Of a stretch of 64,000 nucleotides of DNA, positions 56,800 through 64,000 are shown piece by piece. Numbering within the stretch: position 1 is the first letter of the stretch; every line of letters begins with the position of its first letter. This DNA comes from Chelativorans sp. ZYF759 (lineage in GTDB: Bacteria > Pseudomonadota > Alphaproteobacteria > Rhizobiales > Rhizobiaceae). Location: assembly GCF_012911015.1 (NCBI RefSeq), contig NZ_WVVV01000002.1, positions 175,624 to 239,623 of the forward strand, given 5' to 3'. The position numbers and the translations under genes were made by a program. The notes below the pieces were generated by a model. The model was not told where the DNA came from. It did not search any database and saw only the letters and a program-made list of their open reading frames with translations.

Positions 56800-57504
56800 A
56801 TGAACATCCGCCCGCAGACCGGCACGATTCTCTTTCCCCGCGACGACGCGGCGGCGGTCGCCTTTGCCCGCGCCGCCGGCCTCACCGCCTATCCCGAAGC
56901 CCTCGCCTTGATGGAGGCCCGCGCGCGCGCCATCGCGGAGGGCGACGCCGGCGAGCTCGTCTGGCTGGTCGAGCACCCGCCGCTCTACACCGCCGGCACC
57001 AGCGCGCGCCAAAGCGACCTCGTCGAGCCCGGGCGCTTTCCCGTCTTCGATGCCGGGCGCGGCGGGCAATACACCTATCACGGGCCCGGCCAGCGCGTGG
57101 CCTATCTCATGCTCGACCTGAAGCGCCGCCGTCAGGACGTGCGCGCCTTCGTCCAGGCGCTCGAGGAATGGATCATCCGCGCGCTCGCCCGTCACGACAT
57201 CGCCGGCGAACGCCGCGAGACCGGCGTCGGCGTCTGGGTGGAACGGCCCGACGGCCCTGGTGCCGAGAAGATCGCCGCCATCGGCATCCGCCTGCGCCGC
57301 TGGGTCTCCTTCCACGGCATCGCGATCAACGTGCGTCCCGATCTGTCCCATTTTGCCGGCATCGTGCCCTGCGGCATCCCCGGCGCCGGCGTGACCAGCC
57401 TCGCGGAGCGCGGGGTTGACCTTTCCCTCGCCGAATTCGACCGGTCGCTCAAGGCCGCCTTCGAGGAGGTCTTCGGTCCGGCCACGCCCATCGAGGAAGC
57501 CTAG
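56800..57504 (+). CDS. lipB: Octanoyltransferase
   Basis: A 234-residue enzyme that transfers octanoyl from acyl carrier protein to lipoyl domains such as GcvH Lys60. Motifs: [44 protein letters not shown] (Lys157) and the catalytic Cys191 in [14 protein letters not shown]. The ATG at 56800 fits the family length. It diverges from the tRNA pair. Confidence 0.96.
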   Translation: MNIRPQTGTILFPRDDAAAVAFARAAGLTAYPEALALMEARARAIAEGDAGELVWLVEHPPLYTAGTSARQSDLVEPGRFPVFDAGRGGQYTYHGPGQRVAYLMLDLKRRRQDVRAFVQALEEWIIRALARHDIAGERRETGVGVWVERPDGPGAEKIAAIGIRLRRWVSFHGIAINVRPDLSHFAGIVPCGIPGAGVTSLAERGVDLSLAEFDRSLKAAFEEVFGPATPIEEA

Positions 57505-57515
57505 GAGACAAGACC

Positions 57516-59264
57516 ATGCGCAGCCCTGCTTTTGCCCTCCTTCTGTCTGTCGCCCTGGTGGGCGCCGCCCAGGCCCAGCAGCTCTCCGACCAGATCGCGC
57601 CGGAAGCCGCCACGGGCACGGCCGCGCGCCAGGCCGTTACCGCCGATACCCGCATGGTCGCCGCCGCCAACCCGCTCGCCGCCGAGGCAGGCCTCGACAT
57701 ATTGCGCGCCGGCGGCAGCGCGGCCGATGCGCTCGTCGCCGTGCAGACGGTGCTGGGCCTGGTCGAACCGCAATCCTCGGGGCTCGGCGGCGGGGCGTTT
57801 GCGCTCTGGTACGACGCGCAGACCGGAGAGATCACCACCTATGACGGCCGCGAGACGGCGCCTGCCGCCGCCGGTCCCGACCTCTTCCTCGACGACAATG
57901 GCGAACCGCTCGCCTTTTTCGACGCCGTGGTCGGCGGCCGCTCGGTCGGCGTGCCGGGCATTCCGCGCCTCATGCAGGAGATGCATGCAAGTCACGGCCG
58001 GCTCGACTGGCCAGGCCTTTTCGATCCCGCCATCGAACTGGCCGAGGCGGGTTTTGCCGTGTCGCCGCGCCTGGCAGGGCTTCTCCAGGAAGAGTTCGGC
58101 CGCCTCGATCGCCAGGAAGCCGCCCGCGCCTATTTCTTCGACGAGGCGGGTGCGCCCCGCGCCGAAGGTCATCTTCTGGCCAACCCCGCCTATGCCGATA
58201 CGCTGCGCGCGCTGGCCGAAGGCGGCGCCGATGCCTTCTATGCCGGGGAAATCGCCGAGGCGATCGTGGCGGCCGTGGAAGGCTTCGAGGACAATCCTGG
58301 CCGCCTCTCGCTCGACGACCTCTCGGCCTATGAGGTGATCGAGCGCGAACCCGTCTGCGTCACCTACCGCGCGCACGAGGTCTGCGGCATGGGACCGCCC
58401 TCTTCCGGCGGGCTCACCGTCGGCCAGATCCTCATGATGCTCTCGCCTTACGACATCGCCACGCTCGGCCACGACGACCCCACCGCCTGGCGCCTGATCG
58501 GCGACGCCACGCGTCTGGCCTTCGCCGATCGCGGCCGCTACATGGCAGATTCCGATTTTGTCGACATGCCAAAGGGCCTTTTGAACGCGGACTATCTGGC
58601 CGAGCGTGCCCGACTGCTTGAACGCCCCGACGCCCTGCCCGCCGACGCCGTCTCGCCCGGCGAACCGCCCTGGGACGACGCGACGCTGCGCCTCGACGGC
58701 CACGAATTCGAACGCCCCGCCACCACCCATTTCGTCATCGTCGACGATTGGGGCAACATCGCCTCCGTCACCTCCACCATCGAGAGCGCCTTCGGCTCAC
58801 GGCTGATGGCGGCGGGCTTCCTTCTGAACAACCAGCTCACCGATTTCTCCTTCCGCCCCGATGCCGATGGCGAGGCCGTCGCCAACCGCGTGGAGCCCGG
58901 CAAGCGGCCGCGCTCCTCCATGGCCCCCACCATCGTGCTTCAGGACGGCGAGGCGCGCCACGCGCTGGGTTCGCCCGGCGGGGCGACCATCATCCCCTTT
59001 GTCGCGCGCACCATTGTGGCGCTGATCGACTGGGAGATGGACATGCAGCAGGCGATCTCCCTGCCGCATGGGGTGAACATGTTCGGCGACTATTTGGTCG
59101 AGCAGGGCACGGCGGCCCAACAGGCCGTGCCCGACCTCGAGGCGCTGGGCTTTGCGACCGCCATCCGCCCGCTCACCTCCGGCCTTCAGGGCATCACGAT
59201 CATTCCGGACGGGCTGATCGGCGGTGCCGATCCGCGCCGTGAAGGCGTGGCCGTGGGCGATTGA
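57516..59264 (+). CDS. ggt: Gamma-glutamyltranspeptidase
   Basis: A 582-residue periplasmic enzyme that hydrolyses glutathione and other gamma-glutamyl compounds. A signal peptide (ALLLSVALVGAAQA-QQ) leads to the large subunit; it cuts itself before the catalytic Thr403 in RPATTHFVIVDDWGNIASVT. The GMGPPSSGGLTVGQIL and LGSPGGATII motifs are intact. TAGGAGA lies before the ATG. It follows lipB by 11 bases and may be cotranscribed with the two genes after it. Confidence 0.95.
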   Translation: MRSPAFALLLSVALVGAAQAQQLSDQIAPEAATGTAARQAVTADTRMVAAANPLAAEAGLDILRAGGSAADALVAVQTVLGLVEPQSSGLGGGAFALWYDAQTGEITTYDGRETAPAAAGPDLFLDDNGEPLAFFDAVVGGRSVGVPGIPRLMQEMHASHGRLDWPGLFDPAIELAEAGFAVSPRLAGLLQEEFGRLDRQEAARAYFFDEAGAPRAEGHLLANPAYADTLRALAEGGADAFYAGEIAEAIVAAVEGFEDNPGRLSLDDLSAYEVIEREPVCVTYRAHEVCGMGPPSSGGLTVGQILMMLSPYDIATLGHDDPTAWRLIGDATRLAFADRGRYMADSDFVDMPKGLLNADYLAERARLLERPDALPADAVSPGEPPWDDATLRLDGHEFERPATTHFVIVDDWGNIASVTSTIESAFGSRLMAAGFLLNNQLTDFSFRPDADGEAVANRVEPGKRPRSSMAPTIVLQDGEARHALGSPGGATIIPFVARTIVALIDWEMDMQQAISLPHGVNMFGDYLVEQGTAAQQAVPDLEALGFATAIRPLTSGLQGITIIPDGLIGGADPRREGVAVGD

Positions 59265-59380
59265 GGCCCGGCGTCGCCGCCCTTGGGCCGCGCTTGCCGC
59301 TTGATCCCGCGCCCATTCCATGGGAACCGGGGGGACGGTCTTCCTTCAAACGCAAAATGCCCAGCGAGCCCGCCCTTCCC

Positions 59381-60439
59381 ATGCGTCTTGTCGCCCTGAT
59401 CCTGGCTCTTCTGTTCGCCGCCCCGCTGGCGCGGGCGGAGGGCTTCGTGATCGGGCTGGCCGCGCCGCTTTCCGGCCCCTATGCCATCATCGGCGAGCAG
59501 ATGCGCCAGGGGGCGGCGGCCGCGCTCGCCAACAGCGGCGCCGAGCTGGTGATCGTCGACGATGCCTGCACGGCCGCCTCCGGCGAGGCCGCCGCCGCCC
59601 GCCTCATCGCGCGCGAGGTGGCGGTCGCCGTCGGTTTCGTCTGCACCGAAAGCGTGGAGGCAGCCCTCCCCGCGCTCACTGAAGCCGGCATTCCCGTCAT
59701 CAGCCCGGTCATCCGCACCGTCTCGCTCACCGACCGGCGCCAGCGCACCGGCTGGCCCTTCTTTCGCCTCGCGCCCCGCGGCGATGCCGAACACGCGGCG
59801 GTTGCCCGCATCCTGATCCCACGCTGGCGCGGCGACCTCTACGCGCTGATCGACGACGGCACCATCTATGGCCGCGAGCTCATCGAGAGTTTTCGCCTCG
59901 AGGCCGAGACGGCCGGGCTTTCGGCCGTCTTTATCGACACCTACCGCCCGCAGATGGAAAACCAGGTCGCCCTCGTCGGCCGGCTCGCGCGTTCCGGCGC
60001 CACCCATGTGCTGGTCGGCGGCGACCGGGAGGATGTCGCCATCATGGCGCGTGACGCCGCCGAGATGGGCCACGATCTGGTGCTGGCCGGCGGCGAGGCC
60101 CTGCGTGCGGCCCCCGGCGAGGTGCCGCTTGCCGAAGGCGTGCTGATGGTCGCCCCGCCCGAATGGTCCGAACGCGCGGCGGACGCGACGATCCAGGCGC
60201 TGCGCGACGCCGGGATCGAGCCGGACGGCTACGTGCTGCCCGCGCATGCGGCCATGGAAATCGCCGTCATCGCGGCGGCCGCCGCCGAGGATGGCAGCGA
60301 GTTGGTTGCCGACGTGCTTTCCGCCCGCGCCTTTCCGACCGTCATCGGCACCGTCGCCTTCGACGCTCAAGGCGACCTCGCCGATTTCGCCTACCGCCTC
60401 TACCGTCACGACGGCAGGCAGTTCCTTCCCGTCGAGTAG
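59381..60439 (+). CDS. Periplasmic substrate-binding protein, Leu/Ile/Val-type
   Basis: A 352-residue protein with a signal peptide (MRLVALILALLFAAPLARA-EG). It is a type I periplasmic binding fold (family of branched-chain amino acid and amide receptors). Recognisable: IGLAAPLSGPYAIIGEQMRQGAAAAL, VGFVCTESVEAALPAL and YGRELIESFRLEAETAG. No ABC permease or ATPase is adjacent, so it may work with a distant transporter. ATG 59357 is an alternative start. The neighbours (ggt and a P1 peptidase) suggest a role in uptake of amino acids or peptide products. Confidence 0.88.
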   Translation: MRLVALILALLFAAPLARAEGFVIGLAAPLSGPYAIIGEQMRQGAAAALANSGAELVIVDDACTAASGEAAAARLIAREVAVAVGFVCTESVEAALPALTEAGIPVISPVIRTVSLTDRRQRTGWPFFRLAPRGDAEHAAVARILIPRWRGDLYALIDDGTIYGRELIESFRLEAETAGLSAVFIDTYRPQMENQVALVGRLARSGATHVLVGGDREDVAIMARDAAEMGHDLVLAGGEALRAAPGEVPLAEGVLMVAPPEWSERAADATIQALRDAGIEPDGYVLPAHAAMEIAVIAAAAAEDGSELVADVLSARAFPTVIGTVAFDAQGDLADFAYRLYRHDGRQFLPVE

Positions 60440-60444
60440 CCATC

Positions 60445-61452
60445 ATGCCCGCACCCGGACCGAAAAACCTCATCACCGACGTCGCCGGCCTGCGGGTCGG
60501 CCAGGTCGAGGATCACGCTTTGCGCTCCGGCGTCACCGTCGTCCTCTGCGACGAACCCGCCGTGGCGGGGTTCGAAGTGATGGGCGGGGCGCCCGGCACG
60601 CGTGAGACCGATCTTCTCCACCCCCACAACATGGTCGAGACCGTCAACGCCATCGTGCTGTCGGGCGGTTCGGCCTACGGGCTTGACGCCGCCTCCGGCA
60701 CACAGGCCTGGCTCCGCGAACAGGGTATCGGCCTGTCCGTGCGCGGCCACATCGTGCCGATCGTGCCGGCCGCCATCCTGTTCGATCTCGTCAATGGCGG
60801 CGACAAGGACTGGGGCCGCTACCCGCCCTATCGCGAGATGGGATATGAGGCGGCATCGCGGGCCGGCCTCGATTTCGCGCTGGGCACCGCGGGTGCCGGC
60901 ACCGGCGCGCTGTCGGCGGGCTTGAAGGGCGGCCTCGGCTCGGCATCGCTGCGCTTAGCCAGCGGCATCACCATCGGCGCGCTCGCCGCCGTCAACCCGG
61001 CCGGCTCCGTCACCGTCGGCCAGACCCGCCATTTCTTGGCCGCCCCCTTCGAGATCGGCGACGAATTCGGCGGCCTCGGCCTGCCCTTGCCCTTTCCGCC
61101 AGACGCTGCCACCCCGCGCTGGAAATGGCAGGACCCCGCAAGTGCCGGCGCCAACACCACCATCGCCATCATCGCCACCGACGCGAAACTGACCAAGCCC
61201 GAAGCCAAGCGCCTGGCGATCGCCGCCCATGACGGCTTCGCCCGCGCCATCTGGCCCGCCCACAGCCCGGTCGACGGCGATCTGGTCTTTGCGCTCGCCA
61301 CCGGGACCAGCGGGATTACCCCCGACCATTCAGCCGCCATGGACATCTATGCCCATGCGGCGGCGACCATGGCCCGCGCGATTGCGCGGGGGGTGTATGA
61401 GGCGCGGGCGGTGGAAGGGGATTTGCTGCCGGCGTGGGGGGAGCGGGGGTGA
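60445..61452 (+). CDS. P1/S58-family autoproteolytic peptidase (DmpA/NylC-like)
   Basis: A 335-residue N-terminal-nucleophile hydrolase. The family core includes ITDVAGLRVGQVED, LSGGSAYGLDAASG and TAGAGTGALSAGLKGGLGS. The self-cleavage site is probably between Asn237 and Thr238 in GANTTIAIIATDAKLTK, as in the nylon oligomer hydrolase NylC, rather than Gly-Ser as in DmpA. Thr238 would be the nucleophile. Substrates of relatives include beta-peptides and 6-aminohexanoate oligomers; the natural one here is unknown. It starts 5 bases after the binding-protein gene. Confidence 0.9.
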   Translation: MPAPGPKNLITDVAGLRVGQVEDHALRSGVTVVLCDEPAVAGFEVMGGAPGTRETDLLHPHNMVETVNAIVLSGGSAYGLDAASGTQAWLREQGIGLSVRGHIVPIVPAAILFDLVNGGDKDWGRYPPYREMGYEAASRAGLDFALGTAGAGTGALSAGLKGGLGSASLRLASGITIGALAAVNPAGSVTVGQTRHFLAAPFEIGDEFGGLGLPLPFPPDAATPRWKWQDPASAGANTTIAIIATDAKLTKPEAKRLAIAAHDGFARAIWPAHSPVDGDLVFALATGTSGITPDHSAAMDIYAHAAATMARAIARGVYEARAVEGDLLPAWGERG

Positions 61453-61584
61453 GGGCAGGTTTCGACCCCACAAGAGACATAACGGCGTTCGTGCGGATTT
61501 CTCGGAAGCGGCCGCAGACTCCCGATTGACGCAGCTTCTGACGCTGCGCGCAAACGTGCCGTCGGCCGAGGGCCGGGCATAGCC

Positions 61585-61600
61585 GGAGCACGCATGCTCC
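61585..61600 (-). terminator. Hairpin in the gap between the P1 peptidase and tetR genes
   Basis: GGAGCA-CGCA-TGCTCC forms a 6-bp stem with a 4-base loop in the 157-base gap where the two genes converge. It could end tetR transcription; no T-run follows. The rest of the gap (61453-61584) holds no gene that I can support. Confidence 0.4.
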
Positions 61601-61609
61601 GATCCCAGA

Positions 61610-62251
61610 TCAAGTAGTCGAGCGACTCCCCAAGGCGCCGATGTGGCCATAGTCGACGCCAGCCTCGAAGGCTCGGCTTAGGGTCGCGACCGTGGCGCGT
61701 AGCTGGTCCTCAACAGGCGCGTTCACCTCGATGGCCTGCGCAAGCAGTTGGGGATGAATGAAGGCCGTGACGGCGTCGCGCACAACGCTTGCCGCCGTGG
61801 ACACGTCGCTGACGTGCCATTCTCCCCGGTCGACACCCTGGGCGATCAGCGTCTCGATCAGCCGGGTCATGCGCTGCGCGTAAGCGAGGATCATGTCCGG
61901 CCGCTCGACCAGGATGCGCCGGTACAGGTCGTGGATCTCCCTGTCGCCTGTGAACCGCGCACGCTTGCGATGGTGGATGTCGAGAATGATGAGCAGGAGG
62001 CGCTCGGCAGCGGGACCCTCCGCGTCCAGCCACTTGCCCGCAAGTTCCTCCTCTTCGTCCATGGCCTCCTGGACGATGGCGTCCATGACCGCGGCCTTGG
62101 AGGGAAAGAACCGATAGAGCGCCGCGTGGCTGACCCCCAGCGCTCTGCCGATATCCACCATGTTGGTCTTGCCCTCGCCCAGTCGACGGACGAGCGCGGT
62201 CGCAGCCTCGAGAATTGACGCAGGCGAGATGACGTTCTGCTTTTCCGACAT
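61610..62251 (-). CDS. TetR-family transcriptional regulator
   Basis: A 213-residue regulator. The HTH is at about residues 10-55 (SILEAATALVRRLGEGKTNMVDIGRALGVSHAALYRFFPSKAAVMDAI), followed by a helical ligand domain. The ATG at 62251 (MSEKQN) was chosen; an extension to 62275 is possible. It is divergent from the epimerase-methyltransferase pair, with an inverted repeat between, so it most likely represses them and itself. The ligand is unknown. Confidence 0.93.
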   Translation of the reverse strand: MSEKQNVISPASILEAATALVRRLGEGKTNMVDIGRALGVSHAALYRFFPSKAAVMDAIVQEAMDEEEELAGKWLDAEGPAAERLLLIILDIHHRKRARFTGDREIHDLYRRILVERPDMILAYAQRMTRLIETLIAQGVDRGEWHVSDVSTAASVVRDAVTAFIHPQLLAQAIEVNAPVEDQLRATVATLSRAFEAGVDYGHIGALGSRSTT

Positions 62252-62289
62252 GGCAAAAAAATAGGTTCCCACCACCCTCTTGTCAACAA

Positions 62290-62320
62290 GTTACAAAATA
62301 CGTAGATTGTAATTTGTAAC
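62290..62320. promoter_or_regulatory. Probable TetR operator
   Basis: An inverted repeat, GTTACAAA (62290-62297) and TTTGTAAC (62313-62320), with an inner TACAA / TTGTA pair lies midway between the divergent tetR and epimerase genes in an AT-rich stretch. This is the usual place and type of site for a TetR dimer. Confidence 0.65.
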
Positions 62321-62348
62321 ACTGATCCGTTGATGAAGAGGCAGAAAA

Positions 62349-63335
62349 ATGACCAAGGCCTTCGTAACAGGTGGCACCGGCTTTCTTGGCGGCCGACTGA
62401 TAAGGATGCTCGTAGCAAGAGGCTGGCAGGTCCGCGCCCTCCACCGATCTCCCGGTGATGCCGCGAAACTGTCAGCATTGGGTGCCCTGCCGGTGCCTGG
62501 CGACCTCGACAGTATCGAGGCGCTGTCACACGGGATCGGCGACGCCGAAGTGGTGTTCCACGCCGCGGCCATGTTCAAACTGTGGGGATCGGCAGAAGCG
62601 TTCGAGCGGGCGAATGTCGACGGCACGCGCAATGTGCTGGCGGCGGCGAAGGCGCAGGGGGTCAAGCGTTTCGTTCAGATCGGCGCGGGTGCCGTCGTCA
62701 TGGGGCCGGGAAAGCACATGCGGGGCGTCACCGAAGAGGCACCGTTTTCCTTGCCCCATTGGGCGCCTTACATCGCCAGCAAGGGACGCGCGCAGCAGAT
62801 GCTGATGGAAGCCGACGATCCTGCCGGCATGCGCACCGCGATCATCCTTCCCCCGATGATCTGGGGCGCCGGCATGCCCATGATCCGGGAGACCATCCAC
62901 AATGTGAATGCCGGGAGGTTCAGGTGGCCGGGCGGCGGCAAGAGCCTGATGTCCACCGCGCATGTCGAGAACGTGTGCCATGCCGCCGTGCTCGCGGCCG
63001 AAAGCTCGACCGGCGGTCGCGCCTATTTCGTGACCGATGGCAAGGATCGAAGCCTGCGCGAGATGATGGGGACCTTGCTTGCCACGCAAGGCGTCGATCC
63101 GGGCAACAGGTCAGCCCCCCTCGGCGTGGCCTGGTTCATGGCGACCGTCATGGAGAATGTATGGCGCACCTTCCGCCTCAAGGGCGAGCCGCCGCTGACG
63201 CGCCAGATGCTGCGACTGGTCGGCTACGACTTCACTATGTCCGACCGCCGCGCCCGCGACGAACTGGGATATGCTCCGGTCGTCACCTGGGAACAGGGCG
63301 TCGAGGAAATGCGGGCGGGAGCTCTCCGGCCATGA
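62349..63335 (+). CDS. NAD-dependent epimerase/dehydratase (extended SDR)
   Basis: A 328-residue short-chain dehydrogenase with Rossmann motif GGTGFLGG (8-15), Asp-containing VPGDL, and HAAAMFKLWG. The catalytic Tyr-x3-Lys is Tyr141 and Lys145 (YIASK). The usual Ser or Thr before it is replaced: the strand ends VQIGAGAVVMG. Resemblance is to 3-beta-hydroxysteroid/dihydroflavonol-type reductases. It overlaps the methyltransferase start by 4 bases. Confidence 0.9.
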   Translation: MTKAFVTGGTGFLGGRLIRMLVARGWQVRALHRSPGDAAKLSALGALPVPGDLDSIEALSHGIGDAEVVFHAAAMFKLWGSAEAFERANVDGTRNVLAAAKAQGVKRFVQIGAGAVVMGPGKHMRGVTEEAPFSLPHWAPYIASKGRAQQMLMEADDPAGMRTAIILPPMIWGAGMPMIRETIHNVNAGRFRWPGGGKSLMSTAHVENVCHAAVLAAESSTGGRAYFVTDGKDRSLREMMGTLLATQGVDPGNRSAPLGVAWFMATVMENVWRTFRLKGEPPLTRQMLRLVGYDFTMSDRRARDELGYAPVVTWEQGVEEMRAGALRP

Positions 63336-63910
63336 ATTCAAGATCCGCATCCTCGGACGCTTTCATCTTCTTTCGCGCATGGAGCCGAAAGCCGCTTCGC
63401 GTCGCTTCGATTGTCCCGTCCGGGCAGTCGCTTAGCCGATTGATTACCCAGGAGCTTGACGAGAACTGCGGCCCCGTCATTGAACTTGGGCCGGGTACTG
63501 GAGTCTTTACGCGTGCCATCATCGCGCGCGGCGTCGCCGAACAGAACCTCGTTCTCGTCGAAACGGGCCGCGAATTCGTCGACATGCTCTCGCGACGCTT
63601 CCCGCGGGCGACCGTCCTCGAGGCCGATGCCGCCGAACTCGGAAGTTTCGGCATTCGCGGCCCGGTCGGCGCAGTGGTGAGCGGGCTACCGCTCCTGTCG
63701 ATGTCAACGAACCAGGTCGAGGCAATTCTGTCAGGCGCGTTCAGGCATCTCTGTTCCGATGGCTTTTTCTACCAATTCACCTACGGGCCCCGTTGCCCCG
63801 TCCCTCGGAAAACGCTCCGCCTGCTGGGACTGGAAGCCAGACTGATCGGACGCGCGTTGCTCAACTTCCCACCCGCATCCGTCTACCGGATATCGCGAAA
63901 GCAGCTGTAG
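63332..63910 (+). CDS. SAM-dependent methyltransferase, PmtA-like
   Basis: A 192-residue class I methyltransferase. Motif I is VIELGPGTGVFTRAIIARG; the N-terminal FFRAWSRKPLRVASIVPSGQSLSRLI and later GAVVSGLPLLSMS are typical of phospholipid N-methyltransferases of the PmtA type, which make phosphatidylcholine, but the match is general. The ATG overlaps the preceding stop codon (ATGA), so the two genes are coupled and under the TetR operator. Confidence 0.88.
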   Translation: MNSRSASSDAFIFFRAWSRKPLRVASIVPSGQSLSRLITQELDENCGPVIELGPGTGVFTRAIIARGVAEQNLVLVETGREFVDMLSRRFPRATVLEADAAELGSFGIRGPVGAVVSGLPLLSMSTNQVEAILSGAFRHLCSDGFFYQFTYGPRCPVPRKTLRLLGLEARLIGRALLNFPPASVYRISRKQL

Positions 63911-64000
63911 ACAAGCATTGCAGTCCCTTGTCTGGCTCACTGAAAGCCGTCGGTCCGCAAACCACCCCAAATCCGGCCTCCCCCCCTTGCCCCCCACCCC

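Overview
The window is high-GC (roughly 65% by eye), densely coded bacterial chromosome. Gene content and order point to an alphaproteobacterium of the order Hyphomicrobiales (Rhizobiales). Evidence: a growth-pole-ring (GPR/RgsE)-like giant protein, the conserved run nlpD-pcm-surE-serS-tatCBA-scpB-scpA-nagZ-SPOR-argS-dgt, divergent erpA-xthA, the group rpiA-DUF2059-gor, a short-type ProS, a single LolC/E permease with LolD, and a HWE-family histidine kinase. Genus and species cannot be fixed from the sequence alone. No insertion sequence, prophage, CRISPR array or rRNA operon was seen.

Layout. 0.1-5.2 kb: the 1669-residue polar-growth scaffold with a clean terminator. 5.2-8.8 kb: small envelope genes (alpha/beta hydrolase, lipoprotein, YaiI/YqxD protein, DUF1345, secreted protein). 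8.9-10.4 kb: a decaying VapBC/FitAB-type toxin-antitoxin pair whose toxin gene overlaps the start of S-formylglutathione hydrolase (formaldehyde detoxification). 10.5-15.5 kb: an XRE regulator, a tandem glycine riboswitch and gcvT-gcvH-gcvP (glycine cleavage). 15.6-18.9 kb (minus): proS-lolC-lolD. 18.9-19.4 kb: a 500-base gap with a strong plus-strand terminator, probably a small RNA gene. 19.4-34.1 kb (minus): the long housekeeping series nlpD through argS (amidase activation, protein repair, seryl-tRNA charging, Tat export, SMC-ScpAB chromosome condensation, peptidoglycan recycling), with an unusual orphan ABC ATPase between scpB and tatA. 34.1-36.6 kb: dgt, divergent from erpA and xthA. 36.6-42.8 kb: Cys-rich small protein, HWE sensor kinase, parE, alpha/beta hydrolase, PepSY-like small protein, DUF2336 protein. 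43-45.5 kb: MaoC hydratase plus CitE-type CoA lyase, flavin reductase, nitroreductase. 45.6-51.7 kb: secreted protein, hemerythrin, GFA protein, phospholipase-D/cardiolipin-synthase-like enzyme, FAD monooxygenase, class II DAHP synthase. 51.8-56.3 kb: GGCT-like protein, hydrolase behind a perfect palindromic operator, gor, DUF2059, rpiA. 56.4-56.6 kb: tRNA-Gly(TCC) and tRNA-Leu(GAG). 56.8-61.5 kb: lipB, ggt, a periplasmic binding protein, and a P1/NylC-like autoproteolytic peptidase. 61.6-63.9 kb: a TetR repressor divergent from an epimerase-methyltransferase pair, with an inverted repeat between them.

How the genes fit together. Much of the window is core metabolism and envelope biogenesis. 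Glutathione and C1 chemistry recur (fghA, gor, GGCT, ggt, glycine cleavage with LipB supplying octanoyl groups for lipoylation of GcvH). The points most worth a second look are the doubly damaged toxin-antitoxin module, the candidate small RNA between proS and nlpD, two genes whose expected start codon reads ATC, the 40-residue repeats of the pole-ring protein, the orphan ABC ATPase inside the scp-tat series, and the palindromic operators at 52.5 and 62.3 kb.
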